Under the pieces are notes generated by a model. The model made no database searches. It was not told the DNA's origin and saw nothing but the letters and a program-made list of their open reading frames with translations. Source: an uncultured Lachnospiraceae bacterium (GTDB taxonomy: Bacteria > Bacillota > Clostridia > Lachnospirales > Lachnospiraceae). Taken from it: DNA of 64,000 nucleotides. Position numbers and translations under genes: made by a program. The number at the start of each line of letters is the position of its first letter. The stretch's first letter is position 1. Positions 49,188 through 60,148 of this stretch are shown here, one piece after another. The stretch lies in assembly GCA_947164865.1 (NCBI GenBank), contig CAMUYA010000005.1, positions 61,767-125,766 on the forward strand. The letters run 5' to 3'.

Positions 49188-50468
49188 TCAGCTCGATTTC
49201 TTGTTCTCAAAATCCTCGATAAGGAATACCTCGGGATCCTTGCCATCTTCTATCGCTTCCCTGGTGACGCGGCAACTCTTTATGTTGTCGTTTGAAGGAA
49301 TCTCGTACATCACGTTCATCATGGATTTTTCCATAATGGTGCGAAGGCCTCTGGCCCCGGTCTTCTTCTCGAATGCTTTTTCGGCGATAAGCTCGATGGC
49401 ATCATCATCAAACGAAAGATCGACTCCGTCCATCTCAAAGAGCTTTTTGTACTGCTTTACAAGAGCATTCTTGGGCTCGCACAGGATACGCACAAGCGCT
49501 TCCTTGTCGAGTCCCTGCAGTGACACATTGATGGGCACACGGCCGATAAACTCGGGTATAAGTCCGAACTTGATAAGATCCTGCGTGGTCACTTCCTTGA
49601 GGATCTCGTCAAACTCCTTGGTGTTCTTTTTGGTTATCTCGGTGTTGAAACCGATAGCCTTTCTGTCAAGACGCGCCTCAATTATCTTTTCAAGGCCGTC
49701 AAAAGCGCCTCCGCAGATAAAGAGGATATTTGTGGTATCGATCTGGATAAGCTCCTGATGAGGGTGCTTGCGGCCTCCCTGGGGCGGAACGCTGGCAACC
49801 GTTCCCTCGATTATCTTGAGGAGTGCCTGCTGAACGCCTTCTCCCGATACATCCCTGGTGATCGATACATTCTCGCTCTTTTTTGTGATCTTGTCGACTT
49901 CATCGATATAAATGATACCGTACTGCGCACGCTCCACATCATAGTCCGCAGCCTGGATCAGCTTGAGCAGAATGTTCTCAACATCCTCTCCGACATAACC
50001 TGCTTCGGTAAGTGTAGTCGCATCCGCGATGGCAAAGGGCACATTGATGATCTTTGCCAGAGTCTGGGCAAGATATGTCTTTCCCGATCCTGTGGGGCCG
50101 ATCATCAGGATGTTGCTCTTTTGAAGCTCCACATCATCGATGTTCTTCTTGTACTTTACGCGCTTGTAGTGATTGTAAACCGCTACCGAAAGCACCTTTT
50201 TAGCTTCATCCTGGCCGATAACATACTCATCGAGAAATTCTCTTATCTGCTTGGGTTTAAGGAGCTTGATATCGCCCTTGTATTCCTGTTTGGGAATTCC
50301 CTCATCTTCGAGTTCGTCTTCGATAATATCCCTGCATATGTCCACACACTCGTCACAGATGTATATTCCGGCAGGTCCGGATATAAGTTTTCTAGCTTGT
50401 CTTTGGGTCTTTCCGCAGAAGGAGCATCTCACTCCGTCCGAGCCGGGTCCCATCTTTCTTCCAGCCAT
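49188..50468 (-). CDS. clpX: ATP-dependent Clp protease ATPase subunit ClpX
   Basis: Zinc finger [31 protein letters not shown]. Confidence 0.97.
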   Translation of the reverse strand: MAGRKMGPGSDGVRCSFCGKTQRQARKLISGPAGIYICDECVDICRDIIEDELEDEGIPKQEYKGDIKLLKPKQIREFLDEYVIGQDEAKKVLSVAVYNHYKRVKYKKNIDDVELQKSNILMIGPTGSGKTYLAQTLAKIINVPFAIADATTLTEAGYVGEDVENILLKLIQAADYDVERAQYGIIYIDEVDKITKKSENVSITRDVSGEGVQQALLKIIEGTVASVPPQGGRKHPHQELIQIDTTNILFICGGAFDGLEKIIEARLDRKAIGFNTEITKKNTKEFDEILKEVTTQDLIKFGLIPEFIGRVPINVSLQGLDKEALVRILCEPKNALVKQYKKLFEMDGVDLSFDDDAIELIAEKAFEKKTGARGLRTIMEKSMMNVMYEIPSNDNIKSCRVTREAIEDGKDPEVFLIEDFENKKSS

Positions 50469-50482
50469 TTTTTATCCTCTGA

Positions 50483-51085
50483 TCACTTCTTCTCTTCGCC
50501 TGCGTCGTGAAGAGCGATGACCTTGTCAACAAGGCCGTACTCACATGCTTCATCAGCGCTGAGCCAGTTGTCACGGTCGGTATCCTCGCATACCTGCTCG
50601 TAAGGCTTTCCGGTATTCTCCGCAAGAATCCTGTTAAGCTTTTCCTTTGTACGGAGTATGTGCTTTGCGGCGATCTCGATCTCTGTTGCCTGTCCCTGAG
50701 CTCCGCCGAGGGGCTGATGGATCATGATCTCTGCATTTGGAAGAGCGTATCTCTTGCCCTTTGCACCACCCGAAAGGAGAAATGCTCCCATGCTTGCAGC
50801 CATTCCGATGCATACAGTGGATACGTCGCACTTGATGTACTGCATGGTGTCATATATTGCCATTCCGGCGGTAACGCTTCCTCCGGGGCTGTTGATATAA
50901 AGGTGGATATCCTTCTCGGGATCCTCTGCCTCAAGGAAAAGGAGCTGAGCCACAACGATGCTTGCCGATGTGTCGTTGACTTCTTCTCCAAGGAAGATGA
51001 TCCTGTCCTTTAACAGTCTCGAATAAATATCATATGAGCGCTCGCCCTTACTTGTCTGTTCAATGACATAAGGAATTAAACTCAT
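50483..51085 (-). CDS. clpP: ATP-dependent Clp protease proteolytic subunit
   Basis: [49 protein letters not shown]. Confidence 0.97.
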   Translation of the reverse strand: MSLIPYVIEQTSKGERSYDIYSRLLKDRIIFLGEEVNDTSASIVVAQLLFLEAEDPEKDIHLYINSPGGSVTAGMAIYDTMQYIKCDVSTVCIGMAASMGAFLLSGGAKGKRYALPNAEIMIHQPLGGAQGQATEIEIAAKHILRTKEKLNRILAENTGKPYEQVCEDTDRDNWLSADEACEYGLVDKVIALHDAGEEKK

Positions 51086-51103
51086 TTTTAAACCTCCCGT
51101 TAA

Positions 51104-52396
51104 TTACTTCTTGATCTCTTTTGCGTTGTCAGCTGCGAACTCGAGAGCTTTCTTCACAAGAATATCCTTCTCGATCTGCTTTCTTCCTTCATCGCCGACC
51201 ATATCTTTTACCTTATCAAGCTCAAGTGCATAAGCCTCTGCCATAGTCTTAAGCTCTGCCTCGTAGTCTTCCTCTGTTACGGTAATGTTCTCTGCCTTTG
51301 CGATCTCCTCGAGAACAAGTCTGGACTGGATCCTTGAAAGCGCCTGAGGCTTAACCTGCTCCATAAACTTCTCGTTGTCCATACCGGAGAACTGCATATA
51401 CTGCTGAAGAGTGAGTCCCTGAGCCTGCATTCTCTGAGCGAACTCGTTGATCATGTTCTTCTGCTCTGTCTGAAGCATGGCATCGGGAATATCCATCTTG
51501 GAATCCTCGATGATCTTGTCAATGACCGCATCCTGCTTTGCAGCCTTTGCGTCCGAAAGCTTCTTTACTTCAAGATCGGCCTTTACGCTCTCCTTGTACT
51601 CTGCAAGAGTATCAAACTCCGATACCTCGGAAGCGAACTCATCATTAAGCTCGGGAAGTTCCTTCTCCTTGATGGATTTAACAGTGCACTTGAACACTGC
51701 AGGCTTTCCTGCAAGGCTCTTTTCCTGATACTCCTCGGGGAAAGTAACATTAACGTCCGTCTCTTTTCCGATCTCAGCGCCGATAAGAGCATCCTCGAAT
51801 CCGGGGATAAACGCACCTGAGCCGATGGTGAGAGGATAATCCGTTCCCTTTCCGCCCTCAAATGCAACGCCGTCTACAAATCCTTCAAAATCGATAACTG
51901 TCTGATCGCCTGATTTAACGGGGCGGTCTGTCACTTCGATAGTGCGGGCATTCTTTTCCTGCTCTCTTACGATAGCGGCTTCAACTTCCTCATCACTTAC
52001 GGTGACATCGGCTGCTTCAACCTCTACTCCCTTATACTTTCCGAGGGTTACGGGAGGTCTCAAAGCTACGGTTGCGGTAAATACAAGAGGCTCACCCTTA
52101 CCCATGGAAACAACTTCAATATCGGGCTGGGATACGATCTCCTCCTCGCACTCGTCGTATGCCTTCTCATAAGCTTCGGGAATGCAGATATTTGCGGCAT
52201 CATCATAAAAGATCTCGGGGCCGTACATTTTCTCGATTATTGCACGGGGAGCCTTTCCCTTACGGAATCCCTGAACATTTATCCTGCCCTTGTTCTTCTG
52301 ATATGCTCCGTTCATAGCCTTCTCAAATACATCGGCCTCCACGGTAATTGTAAGTTTTGCCATGCTTCCTTCTAATTTTTCTAACTGTACGCTCAT
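51104..52396 (-). CDS. tig: Trigger factor
   Basis: VQGFRKGKAPRAIIEKMYG signature; adjacent to clpPX. Confidence 0.96.
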   Translation of the reverse strand: MSVQLEKLEGSMAKLTITVEADVFEKAMNGAYQKNKGRINVQGFRKGKAPRAIIEKMYGPEIFYDDAANICIPEAYEKAYDECEEEIVSQPDIEVVSMGKGEPLVFTATVALRPPVTLGKYKGVEVEAADVTVSDEEVEAAIVREQEKNARTIEVTDRPVKSGDQTVIDFEGFVDGVAFEGGKGTDYPLTIGSGAFIPGFEDALIGAEIGKETDVNVTFPEEYQEKSLAGKPAVFKCTVKSIKEKELPELNDEFASEVSEFDTLAEYKESVKADLEVKKLSDAKAAKQDAVIDKIIEDSKMDIPDAMLQTEQKNMINEFAQRMQAQGLTLQQYMQFSGMDNEKFMEQVKPQALSRIQSRLVLEEIAKAENITVTEEDYEAELKTMAEAYALELDKVKDMVGDEGRKQIEKDILVKKALEFAADNAKEIKK

Positions 52397-52670
52397 TTTG
52401 CGTTCATCCTCCTTAAGTACGGCTTTTAAGTATTATGAAATGTATTTCCATAAAGCCACAATCCTAATGATTGTAGCATATAAAGGGCTTTCACGCAAGG
52501 AATTTTGAGTTTAACCGGGTTACTGCTTATTTGTTTGAGAAATACTTCATACAATCACTGCACAAACACTTTCACGTTCTTCTGTCAATGTGTTAATATG
52601 GACATAGTTGCTTTACATATTCGTTCCTCTCCGGGGGAGAGGAGCCCATCCGCAATACGAGGAAACGTCC

Positions 52671-53018
52671 ATGTCGGTAAATGATACCAAAATAGGCGGA
52701 GTTTCGCCCTCGGAAGTTCCGAGCCATTTTAAGCTGAGCAAGCTCTCTCTCACATTTGGAATAATGTCGCTTCTGCTTTTGCCGGTATTCGCCCTTCCCG
52801 GCCTTATCATAGGGCTTATGGCCTCTGCAAAAGAAAAGCCGGCACGCAGGTTTTACGTACCGGGCATTGTTACAAGCATTGTGTCTATAGCACTTGTGAT
52901 ACTCGTATTTGTGCTGGTAAGGCTTCTGCTTGCTATATTCGGTCTGTCTTTTTCCGACTTTAAGGACATTGACTACTGTATGCAGGTGATAGCTGATTTC
53001 TATGTTTCCCACACCTGA
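52671..53018 (+). CDS. DUF4190-like small membrane protein
   Basis: Internal ATG 52671; two TM segments with KLSLTFGIMSLLLLP...GLIIGLMASAKEKPARR. Confidence 0.65.
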   Translation: MSVNDTKIGGVSPSEVPSHFKLSKLSLTFGIMSLLLLPVFALPGLIIGLMASAKEKPARRFYVPGIVTSIVSIALVILVFVLVRLLLAIFGLSFSDFKDIDYCMQVIADFYVSHT

Positions 53019-53115
53019 TAAATCTCTTTGCATTGGGAAGGGTATCCACATGCCTTGCAGGAAAGGATCGTCCCTGATGATGACATTTTGAACTCTTTTC
53101 CGTACATATGCCATC

Positions 53116-54948
53116 CTAAGGGATCGGATCGGCTGATTTGTATATTATTCTGGTGCGGTCTGCGGATTCTTCACGCGATACTTCGGTCAATCCCACCGGG
53201 CTTTCTCCGCCGAGTATTTGCGAAAGTTCCTCGGCCTTTTCGTCGGCATCAAGCCCTCCGCGTGTTATCACCATCAGATTCTCCGACTTTCCGTCAGAGT
53301 AGCCTTCGGCCAATGTTCCAAGATTGCTGTCAAATACCACTGCCACGCGGCTGCATTTTGAAAGAAGCAAAGTATCCTCCGGGCTGCAATTCCATGTTCC
53401 GTCAGGTATGATGTATACACAGTCTGTACTTTCCGGAACGTCCTCTGTCTCCTGACCTCCGCTGTAAAGATACCACGGCGTTCTTCCGATATGTCCGACG
53501 ATCATAAAGCAGGCAGCAAACACCCCGGCTGTGACAATCCCGGCTTTTTCTGCTTTAACCGTTATGTCAGCCAGCGATCCGGGCGCCGTTATCATGAGCA
53601 GGACGATAAACGGATAAATACACATCACATATCTGTCCGTCAAAAAAGGCACCATCTGCGGTACAGCAAGCACATACACAAGGCACGGAACGGCGATCAT
53701 CAGATTCTTACGTATATACTCGCCGGTTTCACGGGACACTTTCTTTTCTTTAACGATCATCAGCACTATCGTTACGGCAACAACGGCAAACAAAGCTATA
53801 AGTGCCCATGTTCCCAACCCTATCGTATCCCGGGTCAGGTATTTGAGCATCACCCCCGTTTTGCCCCAGTCATATCCTTTCCCCGAAAGTGCAGAGAGCG
53901 ATTCCCTTCCCCGGTACCCGTAAAAAACGTGTTTGATCGAAAAAGGCCATAGGATAACACCCACTGCTCCGGTAACTGCCAAGGTAACAAAATACCTCAG
54001 TAGTTCCTTCCATCTTTTGTCAAGGGCCATACAGATCATAACAACCAGAGCCGTTGTCGCAGCAAATATCACATAATAATAATGAGTGAGATATCCCAAA
54101 AGCAGGAATAGAACAATTAATACCCGCTTCTTTCCTTTCAACTGCCAGTCAGCTTTAAAAAGCTCCAGATGCGCATATGCCGTTCCGAGCACCATAACGG
54201 TCAGCAGTGCATACATCCGGATAAATACAGCGGCGGAAACAGCTCCGATACTCAATCCGTACACACTTGCCACAATGAGTCCGACCGCTTTTCCCCCAAA
54301 ATGTCTGCTTACCAGTCTGTACAACAAAAACACGGCTGCAAGAATTGCCGCCGCGTTAACGGCTATACCAAACCATTTGGAAAAAACCCCCACCGCAAAG
54401 GAACATACCGAATGCAGCAAAATATAGAATAACGGCGGATGTACATCCCCTCTCTGGTTGTAATATACTGAAGCATAATTGAACCTGTTACTGTCCGATA
54501 CAGAAAGGTAGTCCCTGTATGTCTGCCCGCTCATCCATGTGGTCGTATATACATCATTGCTGTTTTCACGCGCAATGGCATAGGCTGAATATATTTCGGT
54601 ATCCTTTATTCTCCACCCGCTGTTTTTGATCATCTTAAGATCTTTTGCTATATTGCGGATAAGATCAAGTGGGTTTTCTCCCGCACCGTATTCCTTCATC
54701 CAGTCCTTTACGGAATATTCCTGCTCACCAAAATGCATAAAGGGCAGATACTCACTGTTTGCCAGGCCATACGAATACAATTCATCCACATGATAGCCTT
54801 CCTTCCGGCTCCCCCAGAAGATAATATTGCCAAGTACCAGCAGCATCAGTGCGATCAGTATTACCCCATATATCCGCTCAGATGTTTTCGCTTTCATCTG
54901 TTTATTAATCTCGCCTTTCATAACAGAATCATACACCGCCAATCCCAT
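53116..54948 (-). CDS. Membrane glycosyltransferase-like protein (GT39/ArnT style)
   Basis: 610 aa; YHVDELYSYGLANSEY near the N-terminus, many TM segments. Confidence 0.7.
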   Translation of the reverse strand: MGLAVYDSVMKGEINKQMKAKTSERIYGVILIALMLLVLGNIIFWGSRKEGYHVDELYSYGLANSEYLPFMHFGEQEYSVKDWMKEYGAGENPLDLIRNIAKDLKMIKNSGWRIKDTEIYSAYAIARENSNDVYTTTWMSGQTYRDYLSVSDSNRFNYASVYYNQRGDVHPPLFYILLHSVCSFAVGVFSKWFGIAVNAAAILAAVFLLYRLVSRHFGGKAVGLIVASVYGLSIGAVSAAVFIRMYALLTVMVLGTAYAHLELFKADWQLKGKKRVLIVLFLLLGYLTHYYYVIFAATTALVVMICMALDKRWKELLRYFVTLAVTGAVGVILWPFSIKHVFYGYRGRESLSALSGKGYDWGKTGVMLKYLTRDTIGLGTWALIALFAVVAVTIVLMIVKEKKVSRETGEYIRKNLMIAVPCLVYVLAVPQMVPFLTDRYVMCIYPFIVLLMITAPGSLADITVKAEKAGIVTAGVFAACFMIVGHIGRTPWYLYSGGQETEDVPESTDCVYIIPDGTWNCSPEDTLLLSKCSRVAVVFDSNLGTLAEGYSDGKSENLMVITRGGLDADEKAEELSQILGGESPVGLTEVSREESADRTRIIYKSADPIP

Positions 54949-55136
54949 TAATAAACCGCCGGAGCGTCATTGGCAACCGCCCATGCAAAATAAAGCGTAA
55001 GCAGGATCATCGCGCCTCCGATCGCAAGCATAACGGCTCCTGCAATGATAAGGGCTATCCTGAATTTCTTTTTGATTATAATGCCTGCTGCCAGAAGTGC
55101 CGCTCCGACAACCGCCAGAATAATAAATGGTACCAT
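54948..55136 (-). CDS. Small two-TM membrane protein
   Basis: MVPFIILAVVGAALLAAGIIIKKKFRIALIIAGAVMLAIGG. Confidence 0.55.
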   Translation of the reverse strand: MVPFIILAVVGAALLAAGIIIKKKFRIALIIAGAVMLAIGGAMILLTLYFAWAVANDAPAVY

Positions 55137-55155
55137 ACCTGTCGACTCTCCTTTT

Positions 55156-55575
55156 TTATTCCTTGTAATCCTTAAGTGCTTTGTTAAGATCCTTTGCTTC
55201 CTTGTTGGCCAGAAGGATATAAATAAGCGCTGTAAAAGCGTATACAATCCCTACACTTCCCGCAACCCACAGGAGGCCTTTAAGCGAAAAATCAAACCAC
55301 CCGAACTTTGTGCCTCCGATAAAAACTATGGCGCACAATGCAACGAAATGACCTGCGAAAATAAGTATATTTACGCCTCTTTTCATCGGCTTCTTCGGAT
55401 TTATGGAAAATACCCCCGCAGTCACCAGCGCAGTCAGGGCCGATATGACAAAGATCTTCCAGATGCTGTCTGCGGCCATCGTGTCATCTCCTATGGAAAA
55501 AAGTCCCACGACCAGCATGATCCCGCTGTTTATCGTTATAAAAAATGAAATGAATTTCTTAATGAATTCCGGCAT
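55156..55575 (-). CDS. DUF3021-like membrane protein
   Basis: 139 aa, four TM segments, directly 3' of a LytTR gene. Confidence 0.65.
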   Translation of the reverse strand: MPEFIKKFISFFITINSGIMLVVGLFSIGDDTMAADSIWKIFVISALTALVTAGVFSINPKKPMKRGVNILIFAGHFVALCAIVFIGGTKFGWFDFSLKGLLWVAGSVGIVYAFTALIYILLANKEAKDLNKALKDYKE

Positions 55576-55576
55576 T

Positions 55577-56032
55577 TCACACCTGCTTTCCTATTCCGAG
55601 CTTGCGCTTCAGAGCGGGGACATAGCTTCGCGAAATAATGATACTCTCCCCGTTTTTGAGCTTTGCCTCCAGCCTCCCGTTAAACTCGGGGAACAGCCGC
55701 TCTATCTTTTTTATGTTGACAACAGCGTTTTTCGAAACCCGGATAAATGATGTACTCTCATATTCTTCCTCGATCTCAAAAAGCTTCTTTTTCACCTCAT
55801 AGCATTTGTCTTTGGTGTAAAGATATACTCTGTTGTCCACCGCATCAAAATAGTAAACCTCAGCTATCGGGATCATAACAATGCTTTCACCGGTATACCC
55901 CGCGATATTATCTTTTTCTTCGCCCTCTTTGAGCCGCTTTATGAGGCTCAGGGTATCGCCGGAGAGTTCCTTTACTTTAACGATTATCTCGTCTTCCTCA
56001 TCCGGCCCCGGGGTCAGTATCGTAATCTTCAT
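55577..56032 (-). CDS. LytTR DNA-binding regulator without receiver domain
   Basis: IPIAEVYYFDAVDNRVYLYTKDKCYEVK...FIRVSKNAVVNIKKI...IISRSYVPALKRKLG. Confidence 0.9.
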   Translation of the reverse strand: MKITILTPGPDEEDEIIVKVKELSGDTLSLIKRLKEGEEKDNIAGYTGESIVMIPIAEVYYFDAVDNRVYLYTKDKCYEVKKKLFEIEEEYESTSFIRVSKNAVVNIKKIERLFPEFNGRLEAKLKNGESIIISRSYVPALKRKLGIGKQV

Positions 56033-56035
56033 GGA

Positions 56036-56947
56036 TTATCTGTCTTTCCTTTTGCCAACCTTAAGAATAAGTGCTGAGAGTATGCAGAATAAAATTCCTA
56101 CAAGAATCAGTATACCTATTTTCCCTCCTCCGGACAATTCCTTTTCGAATATTGTCAGCGAAGTACCCATTGAGGCATCAACTCCCTCTCTGATCTCTCC
56201 CGGCAGTCCCGCAAAGAATTCATCTTCCGTTCCTTTGAGCATCACTTCCCTAAAAACGGAGGTTCCGTAAATAAAGGGGAAGCATTTTAACACTCTCACG
56301 ATATTTTCGTTAAGGTTGCCCACAGCCAGATATATCCCTCCGAAAAATCCCGAAAGGGTGCCTATTATGATCCCTACAGCTCCCCATGCGCTTTCGCTCT
56401 TTCCAAGTGTGGCAAAAAAGAACATGATCGAAGAATAAACAAATGAGTTTACACATATCAAAAGGAGTATCTGCAGATGTTCAGCTGCGGAAAAGAGCTC
56501 AAATCCCTTGATAAGCCCTATTATCTCGGTGATGACAAGAGTCACGATCCCCATTATCACGCTTGCAAACCATGCGCCGAAAACAAAGGCAAGCACTATA
56601 TAATTTCTGTTTATCGGCATTACAAGGATTGAGTTAAGTTTATTATCTTTCCTGTCTTTTATCATATTTGCGTAAAATGCATGGGTTATGCTCGCCGCGC
56701 TGATAGTGAGAATGCCGGCAACCGTCCATAGGTACACTATCTGCTTTACCGCCTGCGCATCTTCAGCGGCATTTCTTCCGGGAACCGTCTTAAGAGGCTC
56801 AAGAATAGAGTTCTCCGCCACATTTCCAAGGAAAAACACTGTCAGCACGATCACGATTATTACCGATAAAAACGAGAAAAACACTGCGGAATAATCCCTG
56901 AAATATATCTTAAGATTTCTTTTATTCAATGCCCAAAACTGTCTCAT
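56036..56947 (-). CDS. ABC-2 type permease
   Basis: 303 aa; six TM segments; overlaps the ATPase stop. Confidence 0.85.
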   Translation of the reverse strand: MRQFWALNKRNLKIYFRDYSAVFFSFLSVIIVIVLTVFFLGNVAENSILEPLKTVPGRNAAEDAQAVKQIVYLWTVAGILTISAASITHAFYANMIKDRKDNKLNSILVMPINRNYIVLAFVFGAWFASVIMGIVTLVITEIIGLIKGFELFSAAEHLQILLLICVNSFVYSSIMFFFATLGKSESAWGAVGIIIGTLSGFFGGIYLAVGNLNENIVRVLKCFPFIYGTSVFREVMLKGTEDEFFAGLPGEIREGVDASMGTSLTIFEKELSGGGKIGILILVGILFCILSALILKVGKRKDR

Positions 56948-57918
56948 ATCGTCTCCTTCTCCTTACCTGTAACATTTAAAAATACATCATCCATGTTTCC
57001 CTGGATCACTTCAAAACCGTTTATACTGTCACCTAAAACATTTATTATCCCGACCGCATCAAGAGAATTGGTAAGATACAGCCTTGCCCCGTAGGTGGTT
57101 TGTTTAACCGCTTCTTCGGGGGTTCCGCATCCACCCGCGGCAGACAGGCTTTGCAGATTACCTTTATCTGTTATCCTATTGAGCCTTCCGATCATTTCGG
57201 CTGCTTTTTCCGGGTCAAAGTAGAGCCTCAGCTTGTCTTTAGCGTACTTTTCCTTCAGTTCAAAGGGAGTTCCTTCAGCAAGTATTTTCCCTTTGTCAAG
57301 GATGATGATCTTGTCCGCAGCGGCAGCTTCCTCCATATAGTGGGTTGTGAGAAATACCGTCATATCTTCGGATGATCTGAGCGATTTTACTGCCTCCCAC
57401 ACATCAGCCCTTGTGGCAGGATCAAGCCCCGTCGTCGGCTCGTCCAGAAAAAGTATCTTGGGGGAATTCATAAGTGCCAGTGCGATCTCGCATCTTCTTT
57501 TCTGCCCGCCGGATAAAAGACCGTATCTCTTATTGATGATAGGTCCCAGTTTCAGCAGATCTCCAAGCTCGGAAAGCCTCTTTTTGATTTCCGCTTTGGA
57601 TAGGCCTCTTATTTCCGAGCGAAGGATCAGGTTTTCCTTAACGGTCAGTATCTCGTCAAGTACATTGGACTGATATACCACTCCGATGGATCTTCTGATA
57701 TCCATATCCTGCCTGCCGAGCATGTATCCGCAGATCAATGCTTCTCCATCATCCGGAGTGAGGATGGTCGACAGCATGTTAATGGAGGTGGACTTTCCCG
57801 CCCCGTTTTCTCCCAGAAAGCCGATCATGGATCCGCTTTCAACATCAAATGTGATGCCATCCACCGCAGTGAATTTACCATATCTTTTTGTGAGTCCTTT
57901 TACTTCAAGTGTTTTCAT
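56944..57918 (-). CDS. ABC transporter ATP-binding protein
   Basis: Internal start MKTLEVKGLTKRYG (57918); GENGAGKST, LSGGQKRR, ILFLDEPTTGLDP. Confidence 0.93.
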   Translation of the reverse strand: MKTLEVKGLTKRYGKFTAVDGITFDVESGSMIGFLGENGAGKSTSINMLSTILTPDDGEALICGYMLGRQDMDIRRSIGVVYQSNVLDEILTVKENLILRSEIRGLSKAEIKKRLSELGDLLKLGPIINKRYGLLSGGQKRRCEIALALMNSPKILFLDEPTTGLDPATRADVWEAVKSLRSSEDMTVFLTTHYMEEAAAADKIIILDKGKILAEGTPFELKEKYAKDKLRLYFDPEKAAEMIGRLNRITDKGNLQSLSAAGGCGTPEEAVKQTTYGARLYLTNSLDAVGIINVLGDSINGFEVIQGNMDDVFLNVTGKEKETI

Positions 57919-58065
57919 GATTCTGTCTCCTCTTTCTTGTCTCCGCTTAATACCTTTAAAGGAATTTGCTCTGCTTTTTCTATACAATAAAAAAACTGCT
58001 TCCTTTTGGAAACAGTTTATAAAGTAAGTTGTATTTTTTGGCATGTAAGTTGCATTGGGACTATG

Positions 58066-59223
58066 TCATTTTCGCCGATCTTTTCCGGTTTCCCTATAGT
58101 ATCTTTCCTTATCCTGATACATCATTTTCTCGGCGGATTTAACAATTTCCTTGAAATCACATCCCATTCCGATGTCATGACCTACGGCAGCGATCCGGTC
58201 GTTATAGTAAACTTCCGATTTAAGCCTTGTCATGCAGTATTCAAAATCTTCTCTGTCCACATTTTCCGCTATGCATACAAACTCATCACCGCTTATTCTG
58301 CATGCGGTACCCAGTTTAACGGTTTTTTTGAGGATATCCGCAACCCTTATGATGAGCTCGTCTCCCGCTTTATGTCCCAACTTATCATTAACAGCCTTTA
58401 GGGAATTAATATCAACGAAAGCCACACCAACCGGGGCTTCCTTTGAAAGGCCATCAATTATCTCTGTATACCCTCTTCTGTTACGCAGACCTGTAAGCTG
58501 ATCAGTAATGGAAATGTTACTGTACATCATAGCTGAAGCATGGGTTTCCGCTATGATCCTGTTCTGAATAACCACATATACTACGGCCAGAGACAAAGCC
58601 GTGCCGGCATACCCATATCTGACACTCGAACTGAGCTTGAGAAAAACTGTTGCAACTGCCGGTACCAGTACTATAAGCACAATAAAAACAGGGCTCTTTA
58701 TCCTGAAATCCTTAAATCTTACAATATAAAGAATTACCATCAGCAGGAAGCACAGCGCCGGTATGAGTCCGAAAAAGCGATCCAGCGGTCCCGGCACAAC
58801 ATATCCGTCTATGATATCGATCAGTTTTCCCGTGATAATACCTACAGTATTAAAGACAAAATCGATAATACACAGTATCGTAACAATGTATGAGATTATC
58901 TTTTTAAAGTTCTTTCTGCTTTCCGAGATCAGGTCATTCAGGTAAAACGAATAGACGATCACTATTACATCCAGAATGGCTGTCGCAAGATAATTAAGTA
59001 TCAAAAGCAGTATCGAGTACTCCGGCTTTCCTTCAAAAAAACAGATACCCGTCTCAGCGATCAAGCCGCCGATCGACAGCCAGATACAGCCGCCGAAAAA
59101 TCTGGAGGATCTCAGCGCCGATTTCGGACCCTGAAGTAATCCGACAGCTATTATCAGTATATAAAATACAGAAGTAATATTGGCAGCTATTAGTATGGTA
59201 TTCATGCATTCCCCCGGGTTCAA
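58066..59223 (-). CDS. Membrane GGDEF protein (SGDEF active-site variant)
   Basis: 385 aa; TM region then DQLTGLRNRRGY...RISGDEFVCIAE; an internal Met at 59205 may be the start. Confidence 0.85.
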   Translation of the reverse strand: MNPGECMNTILIAANITSVFYILIIAVGLLQGPKSALRSSRFFGGCIWLSIGGLIAETGICFFEGKPEYSILLLILNYLATAILDVIVIVYSFYLNDLISESRKNFKKIISYIVTILCIIDFVFNTVGIITGKLIDIIDGYVVPGPLDRFFGLIPALCFLLMVILYIVRFKDFRIKSPVFIVLIVLVPAVATVFLKLSSSVRYGYAGTALSLAVVYVVIQNRIIAETHASAMMYSNISITDQLTGLRNRRGYTEIIDGLSKEAPVGVAFVDINSLKAVNDKLGHKAGDELIIRVADILKKTVKLGTACRISGDEFVCIAENVDREDFEYCMTRLKSEVYYNDRIAAVGHDIGMGCDFKEIVKSAEKMMYQDKERYYRETGKDRRK

Positions 59224-59356
59224 ATGTTGATATGATCATTATATGCAACAAAGAAAAGCTCACTCTGCCTGCGAAATGTGCTTTTTATTATATCATATTC
59301 TCGATAATGACAAAAAAAATTTTTCTCCGTCCCGGAAGCAAAAAGAATCCGGGATA

Positions 59357-60148
59357 TTATGCCGACAGATCTCTTCTGTTGTAGTGAATAAATGTAAATA
59401 CCACACATATCACAGTCAGGCAGGCTCCGAAGCATAGGGCCTTTACGGATAGATCCGTACCGGAAAAGATATCGGATGCGTTTGAGTATGAGAATGGCCC
59501 GATAAACAGGTAATCTTTCAGATCAGGCACCACTCTGCCCATCAGATCGTATGCATAGAAGATAAGTGCCAACCCGAGAGCCGCACCGATCCTGGTCTTT
59601 GAAGACATGGATGAAAGTGCGAAGCATACTCCCGCGATCTCTATATCCATCACAAACTGCATTGCCATATAGGTGATGAACTCTTTGCCCGGGATCTCCT
59701 CACCGAGCAGTGTAAATCCCAATGCATACAGTGCAGTACATATAAGCGTAAAAAACGCGATCATGCACAGAATGCAGAGTGATTTTGCGAGCACGATCTT
59801 TTTTCTCGATACCGGAAATGAGTACAGAAACTCACCGGTGTGGAGTTCCTCTTCCTTGGAAAGCATTCCCGCCGCTGTCAGAGCAGCAAACATGCTGCCG
59901 CCCAGCCCGTGAACTGTCCCAACCTCTGTAGCGAAATATCCTTTTATGGTGGCGATACTCAGCGTGCTCATTCCAAATGCATCCGAGAACATCCCCATAT
60001 TCGAGAAAGCATCCGCCATGCCTTTTATCTCACCCTCCATACTGCTGTAGAGAAGCAGACAGGCAAGGCCGATCCCGCCGACTGCCAGGCTCCATATCAG
60101 AAGACTCTTACAATTCATCTTCAGTTCTTTCAAAAATATTCTGATCAT
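59357..60148 (-). CDS. ABC-2 type permease
   Basis: 263 aa; six TM segments; overlaps the ATPase stop by 4 nt. Confidence 0.85.
   Translation of the reverse strand: MIRIFLKELKMNCKSLLIWSLAVGGIGLACLLLYSSMEGEIKGMADAFSNMGMFSDAFGMSTLSIATIKGYFATEVGTVHGLGGSMFAALTAAGMLSKEEELHTGEFLYSFPVSRKKIVLAKSLCILCMIAFFTLICTALYALGFTLLGEEIPGKEFITYMAMQFVMDIEIAGVCFALSSMSSKTRIGAALGLALIFYAYDLMGRVVPDLKDYLFIGPFSYSNASDIFSGTDLSVKALCFGACLTVICVVFTFIHYNRRDLSA

Noticed and set aside
49758-50510. 250-aa plus-strand ORF opposite clpX
   Set aside because: Antisense artefact of clpX.
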